45,204 nucleotides of DNA, taken from contig JAMPAT010000029.1 of the NCBI GenBank assembly GCA_023667095.1, positions 1 to 45,204 on the forward strand. The letters run 5' to 3'. A program made the translations under genes and the position numbers. Position 1 is the first letter of the stretch; each line of letters starts with the position of its first letter. The DNA is from Bacteroidales bacterium. Lineage in GTDB: Bacteria > Bacteroidota > Bacteroidia > Bacteroidales > UBA932. Under the pieces are notes generated by a model. That model saw only the letters and a program-made list of their open reading frames with translations. It was not told where the DNA came from and made no database searches. Shown one piece after another: positions 25,461 to 34,649 of this stretch.

Positions 25461-26582
25461 TTATGAAATCATTATAGGCATGATTATGCCGCATACCTTT
25501 TCACTTTCCACTTCATCTTCCGCCGGGAGGATGAGTGCAGCGCGCCTGCTGTCCGCAAATTTTATCACAAGGTTGGTGCATCCCATATTGTTGAGCATGT
25601 CAACCAGGAATGACGACTTGAATCCGATTGTCAGGTCCTCACCGTCATATTGGCAGTCTATCTTCTCGTATGCTGCTATGGAGAATCCGAGATCCTGTGC
25701 AGAAATTTCAAGGGAACCGCTCTTTAGGTCAAGCTTGATATGGTTTGATGCCTTGTTTGCACAGACAGAAATGCGCCTTACTGCATTCAGAAGCTGTTCT
25801 CTGCCGATTCTCAGCACGTTTGAATTGTTCTGCGGTATAACCTCCCTGTATTTTGGATATTTTCCTACGATAAGGCGGCATACTACCATTGTGGACTCGA
25901 ACTTGAATACTACATTCTTTGCATCGAATGCCACAGACACGCTCTCCACATTCTTTCCTATGATGGAACGCAGTACTGCCGCCGGTTTCTTGTGAAGGAT
26001 GAAAGATGCCTTTTCAGATGCCTGCACGTCATTTGTCGTATAGCAGACAAGCTTGTGTGAGTCGGATGCAACTAATGTCGTGGACTCAGGCTCTATGTCG
26101 AACAGGATACCGTTCATTGCTGGCCTGATTTCATCGTCTGCAGTCGCGTATATAGTGCCTGAAATGCCGTCTATGAGACTCTGTGCGGGAAATTCGAGGG
26201 TAACGGCAGTCTCGTCTGTCGTCATGATTTCAGGATAGTCCCCGGCAGGGAAATAAGGCAATGTGGATGAGCCGTTTGACCATTTGCATTCAAATGCAGT
26301 GTCACTCTTTGTCTCGATGGACAGCGGCTGGTCCGGAAGCTGTTTCAGAAGTTCTGTAATATGGCTTGCCGGAACTGCAATCTGTCCTTCGCTGCTGGTG
26401 CTTTCCACTTCCAGCTCTGTCTTCAGTGTAAGTTCTGTGTCTGATGCTGTAATCTCCAGCCTGTTGTCTTTCAGGCTAAACAGGAAATTTTCGAGGATAG
26501 GGAGTGCTGATTTTGACGGAATTGCCTTTGATACGGCCAGAATCCCGCGCAGCAGCTCTGAGCTTGATACTACGAATTTCAT
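25461..26582 (-). CDS. dnaN: DNA polymerase III beta sliding clamp
   Basis: From ATG 26582 this has 373 residues and folds into three repeated clamp domains that ring DNA and tether polymerase. The start MKFVVSSSELLRGILAVSKAI, the KSALPILENFL segment and the C-terminal ending KVCGIIMPI (compare ..lIMPMRL) fit DnaN over full length. The frame extends upstream to 26636, but the extra 18 residues are not conserved and overlap the promoter region. It heads a leftward operon with the exonuclease (10-base gap) and the FAH-like protein. It is not next to dnaA here. Confidence 0.96.
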   Translation of the reverse strand: MKFVVSSSELLRGILAVSKAIPSKSALPILENFLFSLKDNRLEITASDTELTLKTELEVESTSSEGQIAVPASHITELLKQLPDQPLSIETKSDTAFECKWSNGSSTLPYFPAGDYPEIMTTDETAVTLEFPAQSLIDGISGTIYATADDEIRPAMNGILFDIEPESTTLVASDSHKLVCYTTNDVQASEKASFILHKKPAAVLRSIIGKNVESVSVAFDAKNVVFKFESTMVVCRLIVGKYPKYREVIPQNNSNVLRIGREQLLNAVRRISVCANKASNHIKLDLKSGSLEISAQDLGFSIAAYEKIDCQYDGEDLTIGFKSSFLVDMLNNMGCTNLVIKFADSRRAALILPAEDEVESEKVCGIIMPIMIS

Positions 26583-26641
26583 ATTATAGTTTTTTTGTTC
26601 TTTATTCCTTGAGCCGGTCTTCCCAGGCGGCTTCAACCCGA

Positions 26642-26649
26642 CAAATATA
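26642..26649 (-). promoter_or_regulatory. -7 element for dnaN
   Basis: Minus-strand TATATTTG is a full -7 match, about 60 bases before the dnaN ATG. A -33 TTTG is not seen at the right distance. Confidence 0.5.
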
Positions 26650-26733
26650 GAAATTATTTGTGATATTTGGCATATAATTTGATTTTTCCGCTCCGGCTTT
26701 TTAAAAACTGATTAACCATAAAAATTCAATAAT

Positions 26734-28164
26734 ATGAAAAAAGGAATATTGATAACGCTTCTGGCTGCATCGGTCGCCGGACTTACAGCCTATTTTGTCA
26801 GCAAGGCGATCCTTCCGGGAGAGGCTGCAGCAGTAACCGTTTCTGCAGATGGTGTCCAGTACCGTACAGTCAATCTAGCCCAGGACAATTATCCGGACTT
26901 CACATATGCGGCTGAATCTGCAGTCGATGCTGTAGTATATGTAAAGGTTACGGCAAGGGATACAAGGCGCGCTGCTCCCAATTCCATATTCGATTTCTTT
27001 TTCGGGTATGAGGGTACACCGCAGTCAAGGGAGAGGGTCGGCAGCGGCTCAGGCGTTATAATACGCTCTGACGGATACATTGTAACCAACAACCACGTTG
27101 TTGAGGGTGCGTCCAGGATAGAGGTTACACTCAACAACAACAAGACGTATGAAGCCAGCCTTGTCGGTACAGACCCGGCAACAGATGTGGCTATCATAAA
27201 GATAGAGGCGGCCGGACTGCCTATGATCCCGTTCGGGGATTCGGACAAGCTCAGGCTCGGGGAATGGGTGCTTGCAATCGGAAGTCCATATGACCTCCGC
27301 TCGACAATCACTGCGGGTATCGTGAGCGCAAAGGGACGTACGATGCCTAACTATACAGGTGAATTCAAGATTGAGGCGTTTATACAGACAGATGCGGCAG
27401 TCAATCCGGGAAACAGCGGCGGAGCGTTGGTGGACAAGGCCGGAAACCTCGTTGGAGTAAATACTGCAATTATTTCACAGACAGGTTCATATGCGGGATA
27501 TTCATTCGCAATACCATCAAATATTGTGAAGAAGATTGCCAATGACCTCATTGACTTCGGCAGTGTCAAGAGGGCGTTGCTTGGTGTGACAATGAGGGAT
27601 ATAGACCAGAAAATTTCGGATGAACTGAAACTTTCTTCATTAAATGGCGTATATATTACTGAGGTTTTGAAAGGAAGCGCGGCGGACAATGCCGGAGTCA
27701 AGTCCGGAGATGTTCTTGTGATGATTGATTCCATAAGGATTACAAACGGTGCTTCCGTGCAGGAGACAGTGAACAAGTTCCATCCTGGAGACAAGGCTGT
27801 ACTTACAGTAATCCGTGACGGAAAGGAGAAAAGGCTGGACGTCACATTCAAGGGAACAGCACAGGAGAACGGTTCAGTTGATGAGAGCGGTGCAGTTGCA
27901 TTCTATGGTGCAAAGCTTATCGAGGCTCCGAAGGAGACTCTCCATAGGCTTGGTATCAAGGGTGGAGTTGAAATCACATCAGTCGGTCCAGGAAAGATAC
28001 AGGATGCAGGTGTCTCCGAGGGATTTGTCATCATGTATGTAAACGACCAGCCTGTAAGCAAGCCTCAAGATGTAATGAACATAATCAAGAAGTCGAAGAG
28101 GGCAGTGTTTATAGAGGGTGTCACCCCTAATGGACGTTCCTCATATTTCGGCTTCGGAATATAG
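26734..28164 (+). CDS. htrA: Do/HtrA-family periplasmic serine protease
   Basis: This 476-residue protease-chaperone for misfolded envelope proteins has an N-terminal signal-anchor (about residues 4-27). The trypsin-like domain has the triad H121 (NNHVVEG), D151 (DPATDVAIIKI) and S228 (NPGNSGGALV). Two PDZ domains follow (about 285-370 and 385-476), as in DegP/DegQ. It heads the rightward htrA-rpoD-argS-ygiQ run, with rpoD only 10 bases behind. A TATAATTTG sequence at 26673-26681 is one base too long for a perfect -7 box, so its promoter is uncertain. Confidence 0.94.
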   Translation: MKKGILITLLAASVAGLTAYFVSKAILPGEAAAVTVSADGVQYRTVNLAQDNYPDFTYAAESAVDAVVYVKVTARDTRRAAPNSIFDFFFGYEGTPQSRERVGSGSGVIIRSDGYIVTNNHVVEGASRIEVTLNNNKTYEASLVGTDPATDVAIIKIEAAGLPMIPFGDSDKLRLGEWVLAIGSPYDLRSTITAGIVSAKGRTMPNYTGEFKIEAFIQTDAAVNPGNSGGALVDKAGNLVGVNTAIISQTGSYAGYSFAIPSNIVKKIANDLIDFGSVKRALLGVTMRDIDQKISDELKLSSLNGVYITEVLKGSAADNAGVKSGDVLVMIDSIRITNGASVQETVNKFHPGDKAVLTVIRDGKEKRLDVTFKGTAQENGSVDESGAVAFYGAKLIEAPKETLHRLGIKGGVEITSVGPGKIQDAGVSEGFVIMYVNDQPVSKPQDVMNIIKKSKRAVFIEGVTPNGRSSYFGFGI

Positions 28165-28174
28165 GAGAAAATAA

Positions 28175-29035
28175 ATGAGACAGCTAAAGATTACAAAGTC
28201 TATCACAAACCGCGAGAGCGCATCCCTGGACAAGTATCTCCAGGAAATCGGACGCGAGGAATTGATTTCAGTGGAGGAGGAAGTTGAACTTGCCCAGAGA
28301 ATCCGCAAGGGTGACCAGGCAGCTCTGGAGAAACTGACAAGGGCGAATCTGAGGTTTGTGGTATCTGTCGCAAAGCAATATCAGAATCAGGGACTTAGTC
28401 TCCCTGATTTGATTAATGAGGGCAACCTTGGCCTTATCAAGGCAGCGGAGAAGTTCGACGAGACAAGGGGATTCAAGTTTATCTCCTATGCAGTGTGGTG
28501 GATCAGACAGTCTATCCTGCAGGCACTTGCGGAGCAGTCAAGGATTGTGAGGCTTCCGCTGAACCAGGTCGGATCGCTCAACAAGATCAACAAGGCTCTC
28601 TCTAAATTCGAGCAGGAGCACGAGAGAATGCCGTCATCTGAGGAACTTTCCGAGATGATAGATGTCCCTAAGGACAAGATTGCCGACACAATGAGGGTAT
28701 CCGGACGCCATGTGTCTGTGGATGCCCCTTTTGTAGAGGGAGAGGACAACAGCCTTCTTGATGTACTTGTGAACAATGACTCCCCAAGTGCAGACAGGGG
28801 ACTGGTAAACGAATCCCTGAACAAGGAGATTGAACGTGCACTTTCAACATTGGCTCCACGTGAGAGGGAGATAATCAAGTCTTTCTTCGGAATAGGATGC
28901 CAGGAGATGACCCTGGAGGAGATAGGGGAGAGATTCGGACTTACGAGGGAGCGTGTGCGCCAGATCAAGGAGAAGGCAATCCGCAAGCTCAAGAACAATT
29001 CGAGGAGCAAGCTTCTGAAGAGCTATCTTGGATAA
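28175..29035 (+). CDS. rpoD: Primary RNA polymerase sigma factor RpoD
   Basis: This 286-residue sigma-70 family protein has regions 1.2 to 4.2 but no region 1.1, the form of the Bacteroidota housekeeping sigma. Region 2 ([18 protein letters not shown], then [12 protein letters not shown]) melts and reads the -7 element. Region 3 is present, and region 4.2 ([17 protein letters not shown]) is the helix-turn-helix. The length is normal for the phylum (about 286-290). The many TAnnTTTG boxes found in this window are the expected target. It lies between htrA (10 bases) and argS (21 bases). Confidence 0.95.
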   Translation: MRQLKITKSITNRESASLDKYLQEIGREELISVEEEVELAQRIRKGDQAALEKLTRANLRFVVSVAKQYQNQGLSLPDLINEGNLGLIKAAEKFDETRGFKFISYAVWWIRQSILQALAEQSRIVRLPLNQVGSLNKINKALSKFEQEHERMPSSEELSEMIDVPKDKIADTMRVSGRHVSVDAPFVEGEDNSLLDVLVNNDSPSADRGLVNESLNKEIERALSTLAPREREIIKSFFGIGCQEMTLEEIGERFGLTRERVRQIKEKAIRKLKNNSRSKLLKSYLG

Positions 29036-29056
29036 TAAAATCTTAACCGTTTGGAC

Positions 29057-30847
29057 ATGACTACAGAACAATTGATTTCAGAGAATACCATGGGAGCCGT
29101 CAAGGCTCTCTATGGCGTTGATATAGATGCCAATACACTGCAGGTGCAGGTGACAAGGAAAGAGTTTGAGGGTGATTTCACAGTTGTGACATTCCCTCTT
29201 CTGAAGATATCCAAGTCTGCACCTGAGGCTACAGGGAATGCAATCGGTGAATGGCTCAAGGCAAATGTGCCGGAGATAGCGGACTACAATGTTGTAAAGG
29301 GATTCCTTAACATATCCCTTTCCGCAGCATACTGGAACGGCCTGTTTGCCGAAATTGCCGCAAACAGCGATTTCGGACAGCTTCCTTCTACCGGAAAGAC
29401 AGTAATGGTGGAGTTTTCATCTCCGAATACCAACAAGCCTCTCCATCTTGGACATATCAGGAATATCCTGCTCGGATGGTCCGTATCGAAGCTTCTTGAA
29501 GCCAATGGACATAAGGTTATGAAAGTCAATCTTGTGAATGACAGGGGAATACATATCTGCAAATCCATGCTTGCTTGGCTCAGGACATGCAATGGAGGCA
29601 CTCCTGCCACGACAGGCAAGAAGGGTGACCATCTTGTTGGAGACTGCTATGTGGCTTTCAATGACATATACAAGGCAGAGGTGAAGGAACTTGTGGCCGG
29701 TGGAATGAGCGAAGACGAGGCAGGCAGGAATGCTCGGAGCCTCAAGGCTGCCCAGGAGATGCTCCTGAAATGGGAGCAGGGTGACAATGAGGTCGTGGAT
29801 CTCTGGAAGATGATGAATGGATGGGTATATGAGGGCTTTGACAAGACCTATTCCGACCTCGGAATCTCATTCGACAGGACATATTACGAATCTCAGACAT
29901 ACCTTTTCGGAAAGGCGCTTGTGCAGAAAGGCCTTGATATGGGAATCTTCGAGAAGGAGGCTGACGGTTCCGTATGGTGTGACCTTACTGCGGACGGGCT
30001 TGACAGGAAGCTTCTTCTGCGTGGTGACGGTACATCTGTCTATATGACGCAGGACCTCGGTACAGCAGAGCAGAGGTTCAAGGAGTACAGCCTGGATGAG
30101 CATATCTATGTCGTCGGAAACGAGCAGAACTACCATTTCCAGGTATTGAAGCTTATTCTCGGCAAGCTTGGCTTTGACTGGGCAGACAGCATATACCACC
30201 TTTCATACGGAATGGTTGAGCTGCCTGAGGGCAAGATGAAGTCGCGCGAGGGGACGGTCGTGGATGCAGATGACCTCCTTGAGAAGATGTACAACACTGC
30301 CAAGGAGACTTCACTGGAGCTTGGCAAGATTGACAACATGACAGAGAAGGAGCAGGATGAGCTCTTCAGGATGATAAGTCTCGGTGCACTGAAATATTTC
30401 ATCATCAAGGTTGATCCAAAGAAGACAATGCTGTTTGACCCTAAGGAGTCCATTGACTTCAACGGAAATACAGGACCGTTCATCCAGTACACCCATGCGC
30501 GTATCAAGTCCATACTCCGCAAGGCAGCCGGACAGGGGCTTGAATTCAGTGTCTCTGATATAAGGACAGATTCTCCGCTTTCTGCAAAGGAAGTGCGTAT
30601 AATCAAGATGCTGAGCCAGTTCCCTTCAAAGATTGCAGAAGGAGGTGCAGCGCATTCACCTGCTGTTGTTGCCAACTATGCCTATGAACTGGCAAAGGAA
30701 TTCAACCAGTATTACCATGAGACCCCTATATTGAAGGAGGAGGACAAGGCAGTCCTGAAATACAGGCTTGCACTGATTGAATCCATAGCAAGGGTGCTTA
30801 CAAAGGCAATGCTTATTCTCGGAATCACTCTTCCTGAGAGGATGTAA
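29057..30847 (+). CDS. argS: Arginyl-tRNA synthetase
   Basis: This 596-residue cytosolic class I synthetase charges tRNA-Arg. The N-terminal additional domain is at about 1-100. The signature EFSSPNTNKPLHLGHIRN follows, with HLGH at 130-133. The KMSKS loop is replaced by GKMKSREGTVV, typical of ArgRS, and the anticodon-binding DALR domain ends in GITLPERM. ATG 29057 is preferred over the TTG at 29051. It is third in the htrA-rpoD-argS-ygiQ run. Confidence 0.96.
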   Translation: MTTEQLISENTMGAVKALYGVDIDANTLQVQVTRKEFEGDFTVVTFPLLKISKSAPEATGNAIGEWLKANVPEIADYNVVKGFLNISLSAAYWNGLFAEIAANSDFGQLPSTGKTVMVEFSSPNTNKPLHLGHIRNILLGWSVSKLLEANGHKVMKVNLVNDRGIHICKSMLAWLRTCNGGTPATTGKKGDHLVGDCYVAFNDIYKAEVKELVAGGMSEDEAGRNARSLKAAQEMLLKWEQGDNEVVDLWKMMNGWVYEGFDKTYSDLGISFDRTYYESQTYLFGKALVQKGLDMGIFEKEADGSVWCDLTADGLDRKLLLRGDGTSVYMTQDLGTAEQRFKEYSLDEHIYVVGNEQNYHFQVLKLILGKLGFDWADSIYHLSYGMVELPEGKMKSREGTVVDADDLLEKMYNTAKETSLELGKIDNMTEKEQDELFRMISLGALKYFIIKVDPKKTMLFDPKESIDFNGNTGPFIQYTHARIKSILRKAAGQGLEFSVSDIRTDSPLSAKEVRIIKMLSQFPSKIAEGGAAHSPAVVANYAYELAKEFNQYYHETPILKEEDKAVLKYRLALIESIARVLTKAMLILGITLPERM

Positions 30848-30877
30848 TTCTTCCATGGTGCCGCACGGCATTTGGAT

Positions 30878-32608
30878 ATGGTGGAAAACAATACATACAT
30901 GATACCGACCTCCGTCAAGGAGGTCAAGGCTTTGGGATGGGACTACATTGATGTCATCATATTTTCCGGTGACGCTTTTGTAGACCATCCTTCTTTCGGT
31001 ACTGCCGTAATTGCCCGCTGGCTCCAGAAACATGGTTACCGTGTTGCTGTGGTGCCGCAGCCTAACTGGCGCGATGACCTGCGCGATTTCCGTAAGCTTG
31101 GTGCCCCGAGGCTGTATTTCGGTGTGAATGCCGGTGCCATGGATTCCATGGTCAACCATTATACGGCATCAAAACGTCTCAGAAGCGATGATGCCTACAC
31201 TCCGGAAGGACGGGCGGGGCAGCGTCCGGACTATGCGGTCACTGTCTATACCAGGATTCTCAAGGAAATGTGGCCTGACATTCCTGTTGTGATTGGAGGG
31301 ATAGAGGCTTCGCTCAGGCGTGTAACCCATTATGACTATTGGAAGGATTCACTTATGCCTTCGGTACTTGTCAGCAGCGGAGCAGACTGGCTATGCTACG
31401 GAATGGGTGAAAAGCCGATGCTTGAGCTGACCAGGGCAATAGAGCGTGGACGTAACCTCAATGAAATACGCAGAATACCTCAGATTGCTTTCAGGATGGA
31501 TGGAAGATGCCGTATCAAAGATGCGGTATTCCTGAATTCATTTGAGAAATGCAGCCGGGACAAGGCCGCATTTGCAGAGAATTTCCATATTATCGAGACA
31601 TATGCCAATATGATGTATCCTCCAGTGCTTGTAGAGCCGGTGGGTGATGGATATGTCCAGATTAACCCGACCTTTCCTCCTGCGACCCAGGAGGAAATGG
31701 ACTCTTTCTGGGATTTGCCATTTACAAAACAGCCTCATCCGCGCTATAAGGGGAAGCGTATCCCAGCATTTGATATGATCAAATTCTCGATAAATACGCA
31801 CAGAGGCTGTTTTGGAGGCTGTAACTTCTGTACCATTGCTGCACATCAGGGAAAATTCATCCAGTCAAGGAGCGAGGAATCCATAATAGGGGAGATAGCT
31901 GGACTGAATGCCTTGCCTGGCTTTGCCGGCAATATATCAGATGTGGGTGCACCTACTGCGAACATGTATGGAATGAGAGGCAAGGATACCTCGCTATGTG
32001 AGAAATGCAGGCGTAAGTCATGCCTGTTCCCTTCGCCTTGCAGGAACATGGACCGTTCGCATGCAAGACTGCTGAAACTTTACTCAAGGATTGCTGCTGT
32101 GAAGGGAATACGTCATGCCTATATCGGAAGCGGTATCAGATATGACCTTTTCCTTGACGAAAAGGGCTATGTTGATGAGACATCGTATCCTTACCTTAGG
32201 GAACTTATACTGGAACATACTTCAGGAAGGCTGAAAGTTGCCCCTGAGCATACAGAGGACAGTGTGCTGAAGCTTATGGCCAAGCCATCGTTCAGGCTTT
32301 TCGAGCGTCTTCGCCATGAATTTGACGCGATAGTGCGTTCCAGCGGACGTAAATGTGAACTGGTGCCATATTTTATATCCTCCCACCCGGGATGCAGCAT
32401 GAAACAGATGCAGTCCCTTGCGCACAACCCGGCCCTGAAAGGACTCTATATGGACCAGGTCCAGGACTTTACACCTACTCCCATGACGACTTCATCCGTT
32501 ATGTTCTACACCGGGCTTGACCCGAGGAATATGCAGAAAGTCTTTGTTGAGCGTGACATGGAAAGGAAGCGTGCCCAGAAGTCATTTTTCTTCCGCAGGG
32601 GCAAGTAG
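30878..32608 (+). CDS. ygiQ: YgiQ-family radical SAM protein
   Basis: This 576-residue protein is of unknown reaction. The N-terminal domain IPTSVKEVKALGWDYIDVIIFSGDAFVDHPSFG is the UPF0313 signature. The radical-SAM cluster ligands C311, C315 and C318 lie in RGCFGGCNFC, followed by TIAAHQGKFIQSRS. A DUF3362-like C-terminal part (YMDQVQDFTPTPMT) is included. The TTG at 30872 would add two residues. ATG 30878 is used here, but ATG 30899 (MIPTSVKEV) matches the usual family N-terminus equally well. It follows argS by 30 bases and is probably the last gene of the operon. Confidence 0.92.
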   Translation: MVENNTYMIPTSVKEVKALGWDYIDVIIFSGDAFVDHPSFGTAVIARWLQKHGYRVAVVPQPNWRDDLRDFRKLGAPRLYFGVNAGAMDSMVNHYTASKRLRSDDAYTPEGRAGQRPDYAVTVYTRILKEMWPDIPVVIGGIEASLRRVTHYDYWKDSLMPSVLVSSGADWLCYGMGEKPMLELTRAIERGRNLNEIRRIPQIAFRMDGRCRIKDAVFLNSFEKCSRDKAAFAENFHIIETYANMMYPPVLVEPVGDGYVQINPTFPPATQEEMDSFWDLPFTKQPHPRYKGKRIPAFDMIKFSINTHRGCFGGCNFCTIAAHQGKFIQSRSEESIIGEIAGLNALPGFAGNISDVGAPTANMYGMRGKDTSLCEKCRRKSCLFPSPCRNMDRSHARLLKLYSRIAAVKGIRHAYIGSGIRYDLFLDEKGYVDETSYPYLRELILEHTSGRLKVAPEHTEDSVLKLMAKPSFRLFERLRHEFDAIVRSSGRKCELVPYFISSHPGCSMKQMQSLAHNPALKGLYMDQVQDFTPTPMTTSSVMFYTGLDPRNMQKVFVERDMERKRAQKSFFFRRGK

Positions 32609-32649
32609 TTCCACTTATTGCTTTTTTTCATAAAAAAGTGCCTCTGGTG

Positions 32650-32680
32650 TTGCTCAATTCAAAAAAATGTCCTAATCTTG
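32650..32680 (+). promoter_or_regulatory. Promoter of the small acidic protein gene
   Basis: TTG (32650-32652), 20 bases, then TAATCTTG (32673-32680), one base off TAnnTTTG. The leader is about 40 bases, so the gene is probably not dependent on ygiQ read-through. Nearby, 32621-32638 forms a weak all-A/T hairpin. Confidence 0.55.
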
Positions 32681-32725
32681 CACCGGATTTTATGTACAAA
32701 CCTGAATTGAGAATTTGAAGATATT

Positions 32726-33079
32726 ATGGTAACATCTAAGAAGAGGGCTGTTGTGAGCTTTGAGAACATGTCTGAGGAACTGGCAGCAGCATTTGCAGAG
32801 AAATACCCTAAGGGGTTCAGTGATTATTTACCGGATCTCATGAAGTATGACAAGCCGGACGGTACCTGTTTCTATGCAGTTACACTTGAGATTCCGGATG
32901 CAATCTATCTTGTAAAGATAAAGGTGAAGACCGATGATGCGGAGGATATAGAGAGATGGCTTGACGGAGACGATGATGATGACAGCGACGGAAATAGCGG
33001 GGAAGGAGGAGATGCACTTCCAGATGACAACATCTCGCAGTATTCAAATGGTGATGATGAACCTGCTGACGGAGAATAG
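32726..33079 (+). CDS. Small acidic conserved protein of unknown function
   Basis: This 117-residue cytosolic protein has a basic start (VTSKKRAVVSFENMSEEL) and a compact middle (about 20-75) with FYAVTLEIPDAIYLVKIKVK. The tail from about residue 75 is almost entirely D, E, S, G and N. Proteins of this layout are conserved in Bacteroidales and have sometimes been labelled as primase-related without visible primase motifs. I see no enzymatic signature. The acidic tail could mimic nucleic acid or keep a partner soluble. It has its own promoter and a strong terminator. Confidence 0.8.
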   Translation: MVTSKKRAVVSFENMSEELAAAFAEKYPKGFSDYLPDLMKYDKPDGTCFYAVTLEIPDAIYLVKIKVKTDDAEDIERWLDGDDDDDSDGNSGEGGDALPDDNISQYSNGDDEPADGE

Positions 33080-33097
33080 GACAGCAGCAATATAAGA

Positions 33098-33134
33098 AAG
33101 TAATCGCGGCCCCCTCTTAAGGCCGCGATTACTT
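33098..33134. terminator. Strong bidirectional terminator, 14-bp stem
   Basis: Arms 33098-33111 and 33121-33134 pair perfectly around a 9-base loop, with T-rich tails on both strands. It ends the acidic-protein gene (+) and the long leftward run (-). The last two bases of the stem are part of the nhaC stop codon (33133-33135). Confidence 0.9.
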
Positions 33135-34635
33135 ATTTGGTTACTTTCCTGCTTATCCTGTAGCCGATGGCCGCCATGAATATGGACATTACAGGTGAGA
33201 GCAGATTGAAGATGCAGTATGGCAGGTATTCCATAGTAGCGACCTTGAGTACGGTCGCCTGCGTCATTCCGCATGAATTCCATGGTATAAGTACTGATGT
33301 TACAGTTGCTGAGTCCTCCACAGAGCGGCTTAGCAGCCTGTGCTGGAATCCTTTTTCATCGTATGCCTTCCTGTACATCTGGCTTGTAAGTATTATCGAA
33401 AGATACTGGTCTCCGGTAATCATGTTGCAGAATATTCCGGTACCGACAGTTGCTGCGACAATGGTGACTGCCCTGTTGACAAAGCGTGTAAGCAGCTCAG
33501 TAAGGCTCCATAGCATACCGCTTCCGCTCAATGAGCCTCCAAATGTGACGGCAGAGATTATAAGGAAGACAGTATTGAGCATTCCGGTCATTCCTCTTGT
33601 AGAGACAAGGTCATTGAGGGCTTCATTGCCGGTCTGTATTGCAGTTGAGCCGTAGCAAGAGACCATAAGTCCCTTGAAGCCGTCTATGAATGAAAGTCCA
33701 CTGAATCCTTCGGGACTTCCGTTTGCGACCTCGTATACAGTATGCGGCTGGAAAACAAGTGCTGCAATGCAGGCCAGAAGGGTTGCAAGGAAAAGCGTAA
33801 GCAGTGCAGGCAGTTTCCTTATTATGAAGACTGCTGTCAGCACCGGAACGAGAAACAGCCACGGAGATATGTTGAACGATTCTTTCAGTGACGCAGAAAA
33901 TTCGGCAGCCTGCATGCTTTCCGGACTGCTATGGCAAATGCTGGCGACAAGAAATACTATGCAGGCTATGGCGAATGACGGTACCGTTGTCACAAGCATA
34001 TATCTGATATGTGTGAACAGGGCAGTCCCTGACGATGATGAAGCCAGGATTGTAGTATCCGAAAGGGGAGAGACCTTGTCCCCGAAGTATGCACCTGAAA
34101 TGATTGCGCCTGCCGTCCATCCCGGAGAAAAGCCAAGGGCTGTGCCGATTCCTATCAGGGCTACGCCTATTGTAGCTATCGTTGTCCAGGAACTTCCTGT
34201 CATAAGTGAGACCAGCGCACTTATTATACATGTTGCAAGCAGGAATATGGCCGGTGTCAAGGCATTCATCCCATAATATATAAGAGTAGGGACAACTCCG
34301 CTTATCATCCATGTCCCTGCCACTGCCCCGATCATCAGCAGAATCAGGATTGCGCTGCCGATGGACCTGACATTGTCTATTATTGCATTCTCCAGCTCCT
34401 CCCATGGCTTTTTGTAGAATACCATTGATATGGAGATGGTTACCCCTGATGCAAACAGGAGGGCAACCTGGCTTCCACCCTCAAGGGAGTCTGCCCCGAA
34501 GATATGGACTACGACCGAAAGTGTAGCAATGAGTACAACAAATGGAATCAGGGACACATACCATGACGGACTGTCGAATCCTGTTGACATCCTGTGGCGT
34601 ATCCTATGGTATTGTTCAGTGAACTTCTTGTGCAT
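33133..34635 (-). CDS. nhaC: Na+/H+ antiporter, NhaC family
   Basis: This 500-residue inner-membrane antiporter has about 11-12 hydrophobic segments and exchanges Na+ for H+ (or a carboxylate, since NhaC includes malate-2H+/lactate-Na+ relatives). The segment SLMTGSSWTTIATIGVALIGIG and the GAYFGDKVSPLSDTTILAS motif are characteristic, with D and T/S residues for the cation. The N-terminal 25 residues are cytosolic and basic. It follows tex by 14 bases and is last in the leftward run, with its stop inside a terminator hairpin. The transported ion is inferred from family membership. Confidence 0.88.
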   Translation of the reverse strand: MHKKFTEQYHRIRHRMSTGFDSPSWYVSLIPFVVLIATLSVVVHIFGADSLEGGSQVALLFASGVTISISMVFYKKPWEELENAIIDNVRSIGSAILILLMIGAVAGTWMISGVVPTLIYYGMNALTPAIFLLATCIISALVSLMTGSSWTTIATIGVALIGIGTALGFSPGWTAGAIISGAYFGDKVSPLSDTTILASSSSGTALFTHIRYMLVTTVPSFAIACIVFLVASICHSSPESMQAAEFSASLKESFNISPWLFLVPVLTAVFIIRKLPALLTLFLATLLACIAALVFQPHTVYEVANGSPEGFSGLSFIDGFKGLMVSCYGSTAIQTGNEALNDLVSTRGMTGMLNTVFLIISAVTFGGSLSGSGMLWSLTELLTRFVNRAVTIVAATVGTGIFCNMITGDQYLSIILTSQMYRKAYDEKGFQHRLLSRSVEDSATVTSVLIPWNSCGMTQATVLKVATMEYLPYCIFNLLSPVMSIFMAAIGYRISRKVTK

Positions 34636-34649
34636 CTGCCATTTATATG

